Below are positions 24,620-36,699 of a stretch of 64,000 nt of DNA, in pieces. Position 1 is the first letter of the stretch. Each line of letters opens with the position of its first letter. Made by a program: the position numbers and the translations under genes. Under the pieces are notes generated by a model. It saw only the letters and a list, made by a program, of their open reading frames with translations. It was not told the DNA's origin and searched no databases. The stretch is from Acestrorhynchus altus (lineage: Eukaryota; Chordata; Actinopteri; Characiformes; Acestrorhynchidae): NCBI GenBank assembly GCA_034509495.1, contig CM067524.1, positions 221,436 to 285,435 of the forward strand, given 5' to 3'.

Positions 24620-25690
24620 ACCATGTTATACCTAAAACCAGAATATCGTTATGATTTTACAGATCACTTATAAAAATATAGCCATATCCAGTCCATTTGT
24701 AAATAGGAATTTATAAATAAGACTTATAATGTGAACATAGCCTAATATCCACCTTTATATTATATTGGTTGTATAGTTTATGCATTTATTTTTTACCTTA
24801 TTAGCTGCAAGTTCTAGTTTTTAATTTACATTTACAGATTTTAAATGACACTGTTATCAAGAATGACTTACAAGGTTTATCGTATTACAGAGGTGGGACA
24901 CAGTAGTGTTGAGAGTCTTGCCTAAGGACTCTCACTGGTGTAGCACAGCATAGTTGCCCAGACTGGGAATCAAACCCCAGCCTCCCCCATGTTGTGGTGG
25001 TCCGCTGGTCGTGTTATCTGTTGCACCACACCAACCCCAATTTATGTAAAATATCTGTGCATATGTTTTTGCATAATTTTGCAAAAAATGTTTTGTAAAT
25101 GTTCCTCATAAAGATGCCATGTCACATTTGTTTACAGTATGCTTTGGAGGCAAGGGTTCCCTCTTCCTTGTAAAGCAGGGGTAAAAAATTCTCCAACAGA
25201 CCTAAACTAAACATAGAAGTGAACAGCTGATTTGAATTAGGTGTGCTTGCCTGCCCCTTTTGTAGAACATAAAACACTAAACACAAACCTTAAAGAGTGA
25301 GACCCCTCCAAGACAAAGGTTATAGTGATGATGGTGTTATAAGAGCAGTGGATGTGACTGAACAAGTCTCTTCTGGTTCTGTTGAAGAGCCACTTTGGCA
25401 AGGAGCAGATCATTATGTCCAAACTGACTAGTTAGGGGGACTTCCCTAATGATTACAAGGCTTTTGAGAGGATCCTGGAAAGCTGTTGTGAGTATCCACT
25501 AATGGTGGTCCAAGAAGGGACAGAATACAAACCAGTGGCTCATCTATGTATGACAATTGCAACCCCCTCTGGGCGGAACTGACTTAATGGCTACTGTGGC
25601 ACAATTCAAGGTGTTTCCCTGGCCTACAAATAACACAAGAGAAAGCCAAGATTTTCTTCTTTATAGCGAGCACCTCAGGCAGAAGAACAA
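24620..25690. other. Intergenic region, old repeats
   Basis: 24.84-25.04 kb resembles a tRNA-related SINE in reverse (GAATCAAACCCCAG). The rest holds no recognisable gene. Confidence 0.4.
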
Positions 25691-25702
25691 ATATACATCA
25701 TA

Positions 25703-26624
25703 TCATTCATGACAATCTAGTAAATCAGACGGCATCTGAGATTCTTCCTCCATATTGACGCATTTGTGTGTCTTTAATGTATTTGAATGTCTGAAACTCT
25801 TCTCACAGCCTGAGCAGTAATATGGTTTCTCTCCAGTGTGAATGCGCTGGTGGAGCTGGAGATGATTGAGTGAAGCTCTTTCCACACTCCAGACAACAAT
25901 GGAGCCTCTCTCCTGTGTGAGTGCGCTGGTGTCGCTGAAGACTGCTCTGCTGAGTAAAACTCTTCCCACAGTCTATACAGTGATATGGTTTCTCAGCAGT
26001 GTGAATGCGCTGGTGTGTTTTAAGACCACTATCAGTTCTAAAACTCTTTCTGCATTCTGAGCACTGATGTGGTTTCTCTCCCATGTGGATGCGCTGGTGG
26101 AGTTGGAGATGACTGAACTGACTAAAACCCTTCCCACAGTCCGAGCACTGATACGGTTTTTCTGCAGTGTGAAGACTACTGGGACTATTAAAACACTTAA
26201 TATAAACAGCGATACGGTTTCTGTCCAGAGTTTGCTTGTGTTTCTAAAGAGAACCTTTGTCTCTAAAACTGGTTCTACACTCAGAGCAGTGATGTGGTTT
26301 CTCTCCAGTGTGAATGCGTTGATGGAGCTGAAGATGGCTTATTTGAGTGAAACTCTTCATACAGTGTGAGCAGCAATATGGCTTATTTGCTGTGTGAATT
26401 CGCTGATGTGCTTTAAGGTTACTCTCAGAACTAAAACTCTTCCCACACTCTGAGCAGCAATATGGTTTCTCCCCAGTGTGAATGTACTGGTGTAGTTGGA
26501 GATGACTCTTTGTCTTAAAGCTTTTCTCACATTCTGAGCAATGGTGAATTTGCACCTTGCCTGTACTTTCCAGCATTCTTTGGAGAAGAGGGTCAGTAAG
26601 CAGAGTACCAGAGGATGTTTGCAT
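25703..26624 (-). pseudogene. Zinc-finger array C (broken C2H2 gene)
   Basis: An ATG at 26624 starts MQTSSGTLLT, followed by four fingers. The last of these (CRTSFRDKGSL) runs into TAG at 26241-26243. The next finger is degenerate (KCFNSPSSLHTAEKP). The frame then continues through four good fingers to about 25870, where CGKSFTQS shifts frame. The loss of about 5 nt relative to its paralogues is the likely cause. The final fingers are read in another frame to 25703 (ending SDLLDCHE). Sequence before the ATG resembles the exon start of array B (minus AGTTTAATGG against TGTTTAACGG), so it once had the same gene structure. Confidence 0.85.
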
Positions 26625-26937
26625 ATTCTCAAAATTATCTGCCCTGATTTTAACAGTTTAGGAAAGTGGACACAAAAAGCAGAAGACCTGCAACAGGATT
26701 CCATTAAACTCTGCAAGAGAAAAAGAATTAACACAAATTAACACAGTGTGAAAGTACGATAAAAGTTTTGGGGGTTCCATTTAGCACTAACAATATAAAT
26801 TAATTTTAGGTAAATAATTATTAATAAAACAACTCTGATGTGATTATTTAACCAGTTTTTTACACTCCTAATGATGAGAACCCACCAGCAATGAAGTGTA
26901 TCTCCACTGTTTACTTTAATCTTCAGGATAAGGGGTT

Positions 26938-27105
26938 GGGTGATATATCAATATTTATATCTATATCGGGATATAAACAGAGCTGGATACGAGTTGAGTG
27001 ATATATGGATATTTATATCTATATCGGAATATAAACAGAGTGGGATACGGGCTGAGCGATATATATCGATATTTATATCCATATGAGGATATAACATTTT
27101 CCCAG
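26938..27105. repeat. AT-rich tandem repeat, three units of about 58 bp
   Basis: Three diverged copies share GATATTTATATCTATATCGG and ATATAAACAGAG, with the third partly truncated. It sits upstream of array C with no coding content. Confidence 0.75.
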
Positions 27106-27466
27106 TTAACGCTGTCTCTGATTGGGGATGAAACACTGGGGCAAAATGGCAGAACTTTCACCTTCTTCATATAAACCTGGACTTTTCCTATTACCTGATT
27201 ACCCTGGTCCATGCAACCATTGATCAGATTTTCAATATTTTATATATATATTATTTATATATTATTTATATATACTGGGCTTAGAAGAACCATCTCACAC
27301 AGTCTGTGCCATCTACTGGACTGCAGGGATATCACACTGAAACCAGGATGCATTGTTCACTATTGCAGGGGTAGGCACTATTGGGTATATACAACTACAT
27401 AAGCATCAAAACGTTACACTCACAACACAGCTTTCAATGTATGGAATCTGTTGTTATATCATATAT

Positions 27467-27470
<4 letters not shown>

Positions 27471-27514
<44 letters not shown>

Positions 27515-27752
27515 AAAATGTGCCTGTCCACTACCAAATGGAAATTATTTGTTCATTTAAAAACACAGGCCGCAAACAAACTCTAGTAGTAGGGATTTTG
27601 TCCTTTTGCAATTATAAATAAAGTGTTTTGGTTTATATAACATAATTTATTAGTATTGTATATAAACACCATATCGTCTTAAGGTTTCCGAGTTTAACGG
27701 TCTGTAGGCAGCCCACAAGCTCACACTTCAGTTCAGAGAGAGACAGAGAGAC

Positions 27753-27807
<55 letters not shown>

Positions 27808-28660
27808 GAGAACTTTGAGGTTCTATCTGAGATGTCAGAATTGAGTTGTGAGCTGCTTTTACGTTGTATTTAATCTAGATGGTTTGTGTCCATGTCAGTG
27901 TTATTATAAAGACTTTAAACTCAATATCTCAAAACTGCTCAATATGCAGATAGAACCGTATAAGCTCCAAAGGATCAATATACATACATACATACATACA
28001 TATCATATACATATATATCATCAACCATTTTTTCACAATCCCTTTTTTTGTAATGTTGGCTTATTTTAGTTTTATAGCAATAGTCACAGGACGTGTCAGT
28101 CATTTGGTGTGGTGTTGACAATAAATAAACAAAAACAGGCTAAAATTAAAAAATGGAAACAATTTCTACAAAATCAGGAAAAAAAGACGTGTAAAAATAG
28201 AAAATATGATTAAAAAAAATCTATAAGTCTTTAAAGAGGCAAGGCCACAGTGTCTGTCTGTATGGCAATGAACATAAATGACAGAGTTCCCCAAGATAAC
28301 GATTGTTGTAACAATGTTGATACTAATGTAACATCTAACGTTCAGGCCCACACAGGACCACCAGAGCAGGTCTTATGGAAAAAGTTTGGATAAGTGCATT
28401 TTAGGCATATTCACTACATGCTTTGATGGCCATCGAGTTGGTCTTAACCTTTGTGGCGAAAGGGGGATACCAGTTGTGAATTGGTGGGGACACTTCAATC
28501 CGTCCATTCTAATTCTACGACCAGGGATCAAATTATTGGGGGAGGGGGGTCAATGCTAAAACTACACCCTTGCATGCAACAATTCAGAGAGAATAATTCC
28601 AACAGCTGTTGTTTAAAGTGCAAACGCTCAGATAATAATGTCGTTATTAACAGTTAATAA
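27471..28660. other. Intergenic region between arrays C and D
   Basis: (TG)n at 27471-27510 and (GA)n at 27725-27810, then AT-rich unique sequence. No gene seen. Confidence 0.5.
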
Positions 28661-28667
28661 TAGTGAT

Positions 28668-29453
28668 TTAAAAACCAGACAATGAGGCGGGACGGGTTTC
28701 TGCGTCCGTCTTCATACATTTATGTGTATTAAAAGTGTTCAGATGTCTGAAGCTCTTCCCACACTCCGAGCAGTAATACGGTTTCTCCCCGGTGTGAATC
28801 CTCTGGTGGAGTTGGAGGCTAGTTTGCCGATTAAAGCTCATCCCACACTGGCAGAGGTAGGGCTTCTCTCCAGTATGAATCAGCTGGTGTGTTTGAAGGC
28901 TACTGAGTCTGGTGAAATATTTTGCACACACTGAGCAGCGATAGAGTTTCTCTCCAGTATGAATACGCTGGTGTTTCTTCAGAGTACCCCTCTGTCTGAA
29001 GCTGCTCCCACACTCGGAGCAGGGATACGGTTTCTCCCCAGTGTGAATGCGCTGGTGAAGCTGAAGATGGCTCGATTGAGTGAAACTTTTCCCACAGTCT
29101 GAACAGCGATATGGTTTTTCTGCAGTGTGAATGCGCTGGTGTGCTTTAAGATTACTCTCGGAACTGAAACTTTTCCCGCACTCTGAGCAGAGATATGGAG
29201 TCTCTCCGGTATGAATACGCTGGTGTCGCTGGAGGCTACTCAGTTGAGTGAAGTTCTTCCCACAGCCCGAGCAGTGGTACGGTTTCTCTCCAGTGTGAAT
29301 CCGCTGGTGCTGTTGGAGGTGTTTCTGTTGACTAAAACTCTTACCACACTCGGAGCAGTGATATGGTCTCTCAGGATTCAGAGTACTTTCAAGAGAAGTG
29401 TTAACATGGAATGCACCACGGGATGTTTGCCAGGAGCTTATGCTGGACGTCAT
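28668..29453 (-). CDS. C2H2 zinc-finger protein D (intact, about 261 aa)
   Basis: A start at 29453 (MTSSISSWQTSRG) aligns with the starts of B and F; an in-frame ATG at 29465 is an alternative. Seven fingers follow, plus the degenerate terminal finger YYCSECGKSFRHLNTFNTHKC. The tail is ETRPASLSGF. In finger 7 the spacing between the two cysteines is one residue too short (YLCQCGMSF), which should weaken zinc binding. In transcript sense the exon appears to begin at an acceptor about 60 bases before the ATG (TTCTCAAAG, high end 29514). The likely 5' exon is at 31.04 kb. It acts presumably as a nuclear DNA-binding protein with unknown target. Confidence 0.8.
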   Translation of the reverse strand: MTSSISSWQTSRGAFHVNTSLESTLNPERPYHCSECGKSFSQQKHLQQHQRIHTGEKPYHCSGCGKNFTQLSSLQRHQRIHTGETPYLCSECGKSFSSESNLKAHQRIHTAEKPYRCSDCGKSFTQSSHLQLHQRIHTGEKPYPCSECGSSFRQRGTLKKHQRIHTGEKLYRCSVCAKYFTRLSSLQTHQLIHTGEKPYLCQCGMSFNRQTSLQLHQRIHTGEKPYYCSECGKSFRHLNTFNTHKCMKTDAETRPASLSGF

Positions 29454-29857
29454 ATTCTCAGCCATGTAGGAAAGCGGACTCAAGAAGCTGGAGGAGGCTT
29501 GTGAAGAGTTCCAGCTTTGAGAAACAGAAATAAAACATTTATATATATGCACATAGTCTAATCACATTATTATAAACACCTCTGAGCTTGTACACACTCA
29601 CTCTCTTATTAGCAAAGCACAACGTCAGAAGTCACTCCGGTCCCCAGCCACCTCAGTGCCTGCAAAGGCCACCAAAAACAAGGCGTCAGCAAGCTCATGG
29701 TCAACGCTGTCTCAATGTCCAAGAAGAGGAGCACAGTACTCCTTACTGCCCTCAAGTAAGCCCTGGCTGCCGGTGGCTACAATGTCAAGAAGAACAACTA
29801 GGGCAGACATGGTCTACTGGATAGGGAACCAGCCTTGTGACTGATTGACACTAACAT

Positions 29858-30125
29858 TGGTGGTGTGTATTGCAGTGGTACGAGTGGATCAGACACTGCA
29901 GTGCTGCTGGAGTGTTTAAACCCTGTGTCCACTCACTGTCCACTCTAAGAGACACTCAGAGTGTCTCCTCCTTGTAGATGTAAAGTCAGAGGCAGTGCTG
30001 AGAATGACCCACCACCCACATAATATCTGCTCTGTGGTGGTCCTGTGGGGTCCTGATCATTGAAGATCAGGGTGAAAGGAGGAGAATAAAGTCTGCAGAG
30101 AAACAGATGAACTACAGTCTGTGGA
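29858..30125. mobile_element. Foldback MITE family copy 2
   Basis: Carries GTACGAGTGGATCAGACACT, CACCACCCACATAATATCTG and the ATCATTGAAGATCAGGGTGA block of the family described at 10.2 kb. It is internally deleted. A short SINE-like head (CATGGTCTACTGGATAGGGA) precedes it at about 29810. Confidence 0.7.
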
Positions 30126-30679
30126 GTTTACTACAATGAGCTGGTCACAGTGATGTGACCCAGCTGTGTATAATATTTCTCAACATTTCAGAGATGTTGA
30201 GCTGCTTAAGGACCAGCTTTAATATCAGGACCATCCTGGTCATGCTGACAAACTATGTCGTCCACCTCAAATGAAAGCGTCTGTTTCTCTGATCAGAGCA
30301 AAACCTGTAAACACGCAGAGGGTATGTTTTGGCCTGTATGAGCAGCTTTCCAGCCACCTTGGCCATCACAGTTCAGCTGAGACCATCTGATACCAGCTAC
30401 CAACCAAAGCTGAGCTTAAGCTGGACTGACACAGGGAAAGGAGAGAAAAGAGTGCACAGAAACAGTGAAAACACAATGAGGAGAATGAACATTACGCTAC
30501 ACTGATACAGAGAGATATGTTCAGTGTCAATAAATGAAATCTCTCCAGATGTTCATTCTAAAAAAGACTGTTCTGCTCGACAGCAAACCAGCAGTGATCT
30601 AGAACCTGCTCTAGAACCCAAACACATTAGCTCACATTTCATAACCTGCCTTTCTAAAACAGTCATGTTTGTGAGGAGT

Positions 30680-31020
30680 AAACGATGTAAACAGAGTGAA
30701 GGAGTGTAAACAGTGTAAACAGAGTGAAGGAGTGTAAACAGTGTAAACAGAGTGAAGGAGTGTGAACAGTGTGAAGGAGTGTAAACAGAGTGAACAGAGT
30801 AAAGGAGTGTGAACAGAGTGAAGGAGTGTAAACAGTGTGAACAGAGTGAAGGAGTGTAAACAGAGTGAACAGAGTGAAGGAGTGTAAACAGAGTGAAGGA
30901 GTGTAAACAGTGTGAAGGAGTGTAAACAGTGTGAAGGAGTGTAAACAGAGTGAACAGAGTGAAGGAGTGTGAACATAGCGAAGGAGTGTAAACAGAGTGA
31001 AGGAGTGTGAACAGAGTGAA
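30680..31020. repeat. GTGTAAACAGAGTGAAGGA minisatellite
   Basis: About 340 bases of tandem copies of two alternating subunits (AACAGAGTGAAGGAGTGT and AACAGTGT) lie in the intron between the 5' exon and finger exon of gene D. One or two units of the same sequence are present at the matching place upstream of B (22.72-22.76 kb), so the array expanded after duplication. Open frames across it are artefacts. Confidence 0.9.
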
Positions 31021-31040
31021 AAGAGAGAAGAAGAGATTAC

Positions 31041-31110
31041 CTTCATCTCCCTCCACCAGCCCTGAGGATCTGCTGCTTCTCCGCTTCACTGGCTTCAGAG
31101 GAACTCTCAC
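31041..31110 (-). other. 5' exon of zinc-finger gene D (probably untranslated)
   Basis: Near-identical to 22.93-23.03 kb. The minus-strand donor is GATGAAG/GTAATC at 31040. No ATG is present in the exon in any useful frame, and the frame that stays open starts at a GTG. I therefore treat it as 5' UTR. Confidence 0.55.
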
Positions 31111-31115
31111 AGGAG

Positions 31116-31662
31116 CAGCGCCCTCTGCTGGTCGGCAGCAGCTTCACAATCCCGCCTGTGCTGACACGAACAGCCTCCTGCGCTGCGATTGGTCGGCGGA
31201 GCAGTCGTTCTCATCACCATAGCAACAGCAGACCGAGGCGGAGCTTGAGTATCTGAGGAGATCCCGCAGAAGCAGAGCGCGGGAAACTGTTAAACAGTAT
31301 CAGTCAGATCATCAGTCAGATCATTAAATGTGGTTTATTTCTGTGGAACAACGTCACTTTAGTGCCTTAATATTCAGACTGTTCACTGTTTCTGAGGAGA
31401 ACGTCAAAATCTACTGTGGAAACTGTGGAGACGCGACTGTCCAATCAGTGAACTATTAGTGATCCTTCTGTCCAATCAGCGAACGGCTTGTCATCCTGCT
31501 GTCCAATCAGTGACCTTCAATGATCCTGCTGTCCGATCAGTGAACCGTTAGTGATCTTGCAGTCCAATCAGTGAACTGTTAGTGATCCTGCTGTCCAATC
31601 AGTGAACTTCAGTGATCCTGTTGTCCAATCAGTGACCTTCAATGATCCTGTTGTCCAATCCA
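31116..31662 (-). promoter_or_regulatory. Likely promoter of zinc-finger gene D
   Basis: The same order of motifs as at gene B: CTCF-like site (31116-31131), ATTGG at 31188-31192, X-box-like ATCACCATAGCAAC (31213-31226), and further upstream in minus sense a tandem repeat with CCAATCAG in each unit (about 31437-31662). Conservation of the block between B and D reflects duplication and possibly function. Confidence 0.5.
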
Positions 31663-31669
31663 AAAAGCT

Positions 31670-33156
31670 AGGAATAGCCCTGTACAAAATACACACATTC
31701 TCATTTTCTGCTTTAGCTTTTTTCTTACCTTAATCTGGCAACATATCTCAGAAGATATGAACATTCAAAATGTGCAAAACACCTCAAACAACATTTAAAC
31801 TATTTTGCTTCATAAGCATGTAGAGATAATGCTCAACATTATCAGTTTATATTACCATTAAACTAAGATGTATTAGTAAATCTGTGTCTCCTGCATTGAA
31901 TAAGTATATATTTATTAAAATGTATTAACTTTAAGAACATAATAAAAAAGAAACAATTTTTAAATGTTGAAATATTTATTCCACTGGGAAAGCTGGGTTT
32001 TTACCTTCTACTCTACTCCAAAACGCTGGAAAAGCTGTCAGGCTGAAGTGACTCCAATCTGAATTTGTTTTTTCTTTAAAGTGACGGATCAGAATTTTCA
32101 CAATTTTTCAAATCAGATTTGATTTAATTTCATTTTTCATAGATATTATACATATCCAATTTATCAATTTTATCAGTATTTACTAATCTGTGTTTAACCC
32201 ATCCGTGCAGTGAATACACACTTCAATCGCAACCAGATCAAGGACTTGAATTGGTGACCGTCCTAGTTTATTTTCCAAAATAAAAGTCTCTATGCTTTTA
32301 AAATCTGTGTAAGAAGATTAAACACTAGATACATCCTCTATTTTTGATAATGATCTGGGTGGTTCAAGGTTGGACCAGCAATGGCAAACAAAGGAGCTGA
32401 CTTGATCAGTCAGTTAATGAACCTTTATTTCAAATGGAAATACAATTTACAATGTATCTGAGCATCATACAGAAAATAAGTGTACTATTATATAATAAAC
32501 AGAAATGCAGTAATAAGATTTTAATTAGAAGACTAAACAAAAAATAAATAGTTAAATGATCAAACAACAACTAATATCACTAAAATGATCAGAAAATGTC
32601 CATGTTAAATTACAAAATTAAATAACTAAAAGGTAAAAACTGAAACAAATAAAAGTACTAACACCTAAAGACAATAAAATAGAAAATAAAACAATGAAAA
32701 AAGGCAATGATAAGTTAACTAAAATATTTAGAGCATTTTACCAAAAAACTAAACTGTTCACAACATTTATATGGGAGTATATAAAGTCCACCTTATACCA
32801 GCTGTTGAGTAGTGTTAGGAAATCTACGTCCCAGGATCTGTTATGATGTTAATGACAAGTTTATAGGTTCACCATCAGATTTGACAGAATTGCAGATCCA
32901 GGGGTTAAATCAAGGTGGACCCTGGAAAAGCTCCTGTGAAACCACCTGTTGCTTTGAAGCAACGCAGGCTGAAAGTCAGGCAAAGTTCACATTTAATTGA
33001 TTTCACAAGAAGATCTATTTGACTTACTTTATCTACCGTAATACTGCCTTCAGCGCATTAAGCCAAGGTTACACTGCACATGTTTAAGATGGTAGCAGAT
33101 TATAAAAGTCTCTCACACTTCCCCACAGTTATTAACACTATTACTCACAGATTCTG

Positions 33157-33160
<4 letters not shown>
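31670..33160. other. Intergenic region between D promoter and 33 kb
   Basis: AT-rich, with no coding or RNA features recognised. Short frames show no domains. Confidence 0.5.

Positions 33161-33164
<4 letters not shown>

Positions 33165-33231
<67 letters not shown>
33165..33231. repeat. CA microsatellite
   Basis: Pure (CA)n run directly beside the left end of the MITE at 33.23 kb. Comparable CA/TG runs are at 1963-2012, 43434-43495, 53696-53737, 53908-53942 and 62465-62498. Confidence 0.95.
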
Positions 33232-33236
<5 letters not shown>

Positions 33237-33697
33237 AACCATAACATTATGACCACCTCCATCCTATCAGCTCCTCTGATCACATAGGAGCTCTTTGTGG
33301 TTCTATAATTCAGACTGTAGTTCATCTGTTTCTCTGCAGACTTTGTTCTCCTCCTTTCACCCTGATCTTCAATGATCAGGACCCCACAGGACCACCACAG
33401 AGCAGATATGATGTGGGTGGTGGGTCATTCTCAGCACTGCAGTCACACTGACATGGTGGTAGTGTGTTAGTGTGTGTCGAGCTGTTACGAGTGGATCAGA
33501 CACGGCAGTGCTGCTGGAGTATTTAAACCTCTCAGCGACAATGATCCACAATCCACATAATACCTGCTCTGTGGTGGTTCTGTGGGGTTCTACAGTCTGT
33601 AACTATAGAACTACAAAGTGCTCCCGTATGCTAAGAGGAGCTGAAGAAGTGGACAATGAGCGTAAAAACAAGACAGTGGTCATAACATTATGATTGA
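33232..33697. mobile_element. Foldback MITE family copy 3 with both termini
   Basis: Terminal inverted repeats of about 25 bases are visible: CAATCAACCATAACATTATG at the left and the inverse of CATAACATTATGATTGATTG at the right. The inner blocks match the other family copies. No ORF is present, so it must be moved by an enzyme encoded elsewhere. Confidence 0.75.
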
Positions 33698-33699
33698 TT

Positions 33700-34710
33700 G
33701 CTGTATATATATATATAGAGAGAATGTGTTTCCACGAGCAATTACAGTACTGGAAGACCAGATGCCTGCACACACTTTCCCTGTTCAAGCTCACCTGATT
33801 CAACTCTCCTCTTGATTGTAAGCCGTTCAGAGCAGGGAAATCAGTGCAGAAATCTGGAATTCCAGAATTGGCATTGCCTACCTTTTGTTTAGACAAGGTA
33901 CATCACAATCCCACTGCAAAACCTTCCAGCTGATTTGCTACTTCACATTTGTTTTATTAACAGAAAACACTGGAAGTAAATTATAGATAATTACAAATAC
34001 GTTTCTAGTATAGCGCAGTCACACCACAAAACAGGAATCTTGTCTAGAAAATAGATGCATCAAAAATAATCATAGATGCATCAAAAATAATCATTTCCTA
34101 ATTTCGTTGCAGTCCTATACATCATAATTGAATCAAATTAAAAAGGCACAGAACCAATTCTGGACAACTTAAGCACGGTGCATTTTCTTGCTGGAACATC
34201 CTTCCAATGTGGGTGTCCATTAAGTCCATAAAGGATTACGAATGGTCAAAAAGAAGTGAAATATAGCAGGCATAGATTCTGGAGGCGATTTCTCCCAAAG
34301 TCTCTTGTCTGTTTCCAGGAACAATCCTAAAAACACTCCACCAATTATAATCATAGACAGCCCATTGGCTGTGTCCATTGTGGGTGGTAATGCGTTCTGT
34401 GAAGAATTCTCAGTACACGTCACACTGTGGATCAGGGAATGTTAAATGTATGGGGCTTTTTCCAAACTGAATGTCCCATCCACCCACCATCATGGCTCAA
34501 ACTCCAATAATTTGTCTTGCTATGAGCACACTGGCCAGTGTTTAACCTCACGCACAACTCGTATAGGTGAAGGTGTTCCCAAGCCGTCCTCTGAAGTAAC
34601 ACCCCTTCATTGTCAATTTACATACTGATATCCCATGACTTGTCAAATTTCATTGAGATCACAATGTTATTGACTTTTTATAATTTTTTATATAACTTAT
34701 GTAACTGATG
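33700..34710. other. Intergenic region before array E
   Basis: Contains a duplicated AGATGCATCAAAAATAATCAT at about 34050-34090 and an unidentified old repeat at 34.15-34.44 kb. No supported gene. Confidence 0.4.
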
Positions 34711-34711
34711 T

Positions 34712-35740
34712 TCATTCAGGTTGACCCACGAAGAAAGTTGATGAACCTGCCGAGCAAATGTCGTACGTTTCTTCCTCTTTCTTAATGCACTTGTGTCTCT
34801 GCAAAACATTTAAATGTCTGAAGTTCTTCCCACACTCCGAGCAAAAATGCGGTTTCTCTCCAGTGTGAATGCGCTGGTGGAGATGAAGGCTGGTTTGACG
34901 ATTAAAACGCATCCCACACTCCGAGCACTCGTATGGTCTCTCTCCAGTGTGAATGCGCTGGTGGGATTTGAGAGAACCTTTCTCTCTAAAACTGACTCCA
35001 CACACTGAGCAGGGATATGGTTTCTCTCCCGTGTGAATGCGCTGGTGTTTCTTCAGAGAACCTTTTTCTCGAAAACATCTTCCACACTCTGAGCATGGAT
35101 ACGGCTTCTCTCCAGTATGAATGCGCTCGTGGATTTGAGATTCTCTCGATCTCTAAAACTCTTCCCACACTCAGAGCAGTGAAAGGGTTTCTCTCCAGTG
35201 TGAATATTCTGGTGTTTTCGGAGAGCACACTGAACACTGAAACTCTTCCCACACTCAGTGCACTGATACGGTTTCTCTCCAGTGTGAACGCGTTGGTGGG
35301 TTTTGAGGGTATCGCTTACTCTGAAACTTGTCCACACTCTAAGCACGGATACGGTTTGAGTCCAGCATGAATTTGCTGGTGTTTTTGGAGAGCACGCCGA
35401 ACAGTAAAACTCTTCCCACACTCTGTGCAGTGGTACGGTTTTCTCCTCGGGTATGGATGCGCTGGTGGTTTTTGAGAGTTCTTGTAATCGAAAAACACCT
35501 TCCACACACAAAGCAGCACATGGTTTTCTCCGTGTGTGAACACGCAGACGCTGAGATTATTCTCTGTTGATGAGGTAAAAGTCTTCCCACACTCTGAGCA
35601 GTAAAATGGTTTCTCTCCAGTGTGAATGCGCTGGTGGTTTTGGAGATTACGCAGTGTAGTAAAACTCTTCCCACACTCTAAACAGTGGTAATTTCTCTCT
35701 TTACTTGTATTTTTTGGCACTTGTCCAGGAGAAGCATCCG
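34712..35740 (-). pseudogene. Zinc-finger array E (multiply frameshifted C2H2 gene)
   Basis: About ten finger remnants are spread over three reading frames. Finger 1 (YHCLECGKSFTTLRN) is good. Finger 2 shifts frame after CGKTFTSST, and the next linker and finger are read in another frame (MCCFVCGRCFSITRTLKNHQ). The original frame resumes at YHCTECGKSFTVRRA and breaks again after YPCLECG. TSFRVSDTLKTHQ opens a new frame that ends after SFRDRENLKS. The last three fingers, from CGVSFREKGSL onward, are intact and end ICSAGSSTFFVGQPE at 34712. No in-frame ATG is seen before finger 1. This is the most decayed of the six arrays. Confidence 0.9.
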
Positions 35741-35870
35741 TGCTGACAAATGCATCAGTGTTGAGAGTCGCATCAGTATCACTGAGAGTCGACAAAAGGA
35801 GAAATGCATTAAACAGAGACGCATCAGTGCTCAAAGACGCATCAGTGCTGAGAGTATCAGGAGGAACTAT
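35735..35870. repeat. Short degenerate repeat (GCATCAGTGCTGAGAG type)
   Basis: Imperfect copies of GACGCATCAGTG and GTTGAGAGTCGCATCAG lie at the 5' side of array E and may have replaced its normal leader. Confidence 0.55.
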
Positions 35871-36239
35871 GTGCAGATATTGGAGTTTTCATATGGTGGC
35901 TGGAGAAGCCATATTCATATGTCTGCTTCCTGGCACCCTTCAAAGTGTTTCTGGAGGTAAATATGAACTGCAGAAAGGTAAATGCAAACAGATGTCAACA
36001 TTTAAACATACATACATTTCATCTTCATTGAAATAACCTCTATTTGATATTTCCTACAGTAACAGTTTACTAATGTCTGATGTCGACTGATGGTTGATTT
36101 CTAATTGTTCTGAGAGATCTTTTAAACCCCTTCTCAGACTAATCTGCAAAAACATGGTGTCATAACTTTATAATGTATATTTAAATATGTTACATGTGTT
36201 TTATAGGGTGTCCTTACTTTTTTCACATGATCGAAAGGT

Positions 36240-36560
36240 GACCAGCTTCTGGTAGCAGGTTGCAAATGGTTTGCTGGTTTTGATGGAATTCTTAGAACTA
36301 ACTGGTGAAACTGGTTGATTGGCTATAGTTTCAACTCTACATATGTTTTCTTTACAGTTTGATGGATTAACTGGTTTATCAGCATGACCAAGTTGACCAA
36401 GTTGGTTGCAAAGCTGGTCACACTGGTTGAGCCAGCTGCTTGACCATACTGGTCGTGGTGGTCAAACTGGTGGACCATCTCAGTAAGGCTGATCTTGGTA
36501 TTACACCATACCATAAACTGCTCAAGAGCTAAGGTGATCAGCCAGTTTCACCAGTCCACC
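36240..36560. repeat. Dispersed GACCAGCTTGACCAA-type repeat
   Basis: Short words such as GACCAAGTTGACCAAGTTGG and their complements alternate. The same repeat texture recurs at 22.30-22.55, 38.20-38.42, 45.45-45.75, 47.75-47.90 and 61.27-61.39 kb. Confidence 0.6.
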
Positions 36561-36699
36561 AAACATGATCACACCATTACTGAGACCTCAATGAATGTAA
36601 ACAATAAGGGATCACAGAACAACATGCAGATCTTCACAAAGGACCATCACCATTAAATGCTTACCTTCAGCAATCAGTAAACATTAGGACCAACATGGA

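Noticed and set aside
30553..31110. Open frame of 185 codons with repeated LFTLFTLLHSVYTP
   Set aside because: It is a by-product of the GTGTAAACAGAGTGAAGGA minisatellite, and its first codon is GTG.
34220..34423. Frame encoding a hydrophobic stretch (LSMIIIGGVFLGLFLE)
   Set aside because: 67 codons, no start context, no splice support, and it lies in an old repeat-like region.
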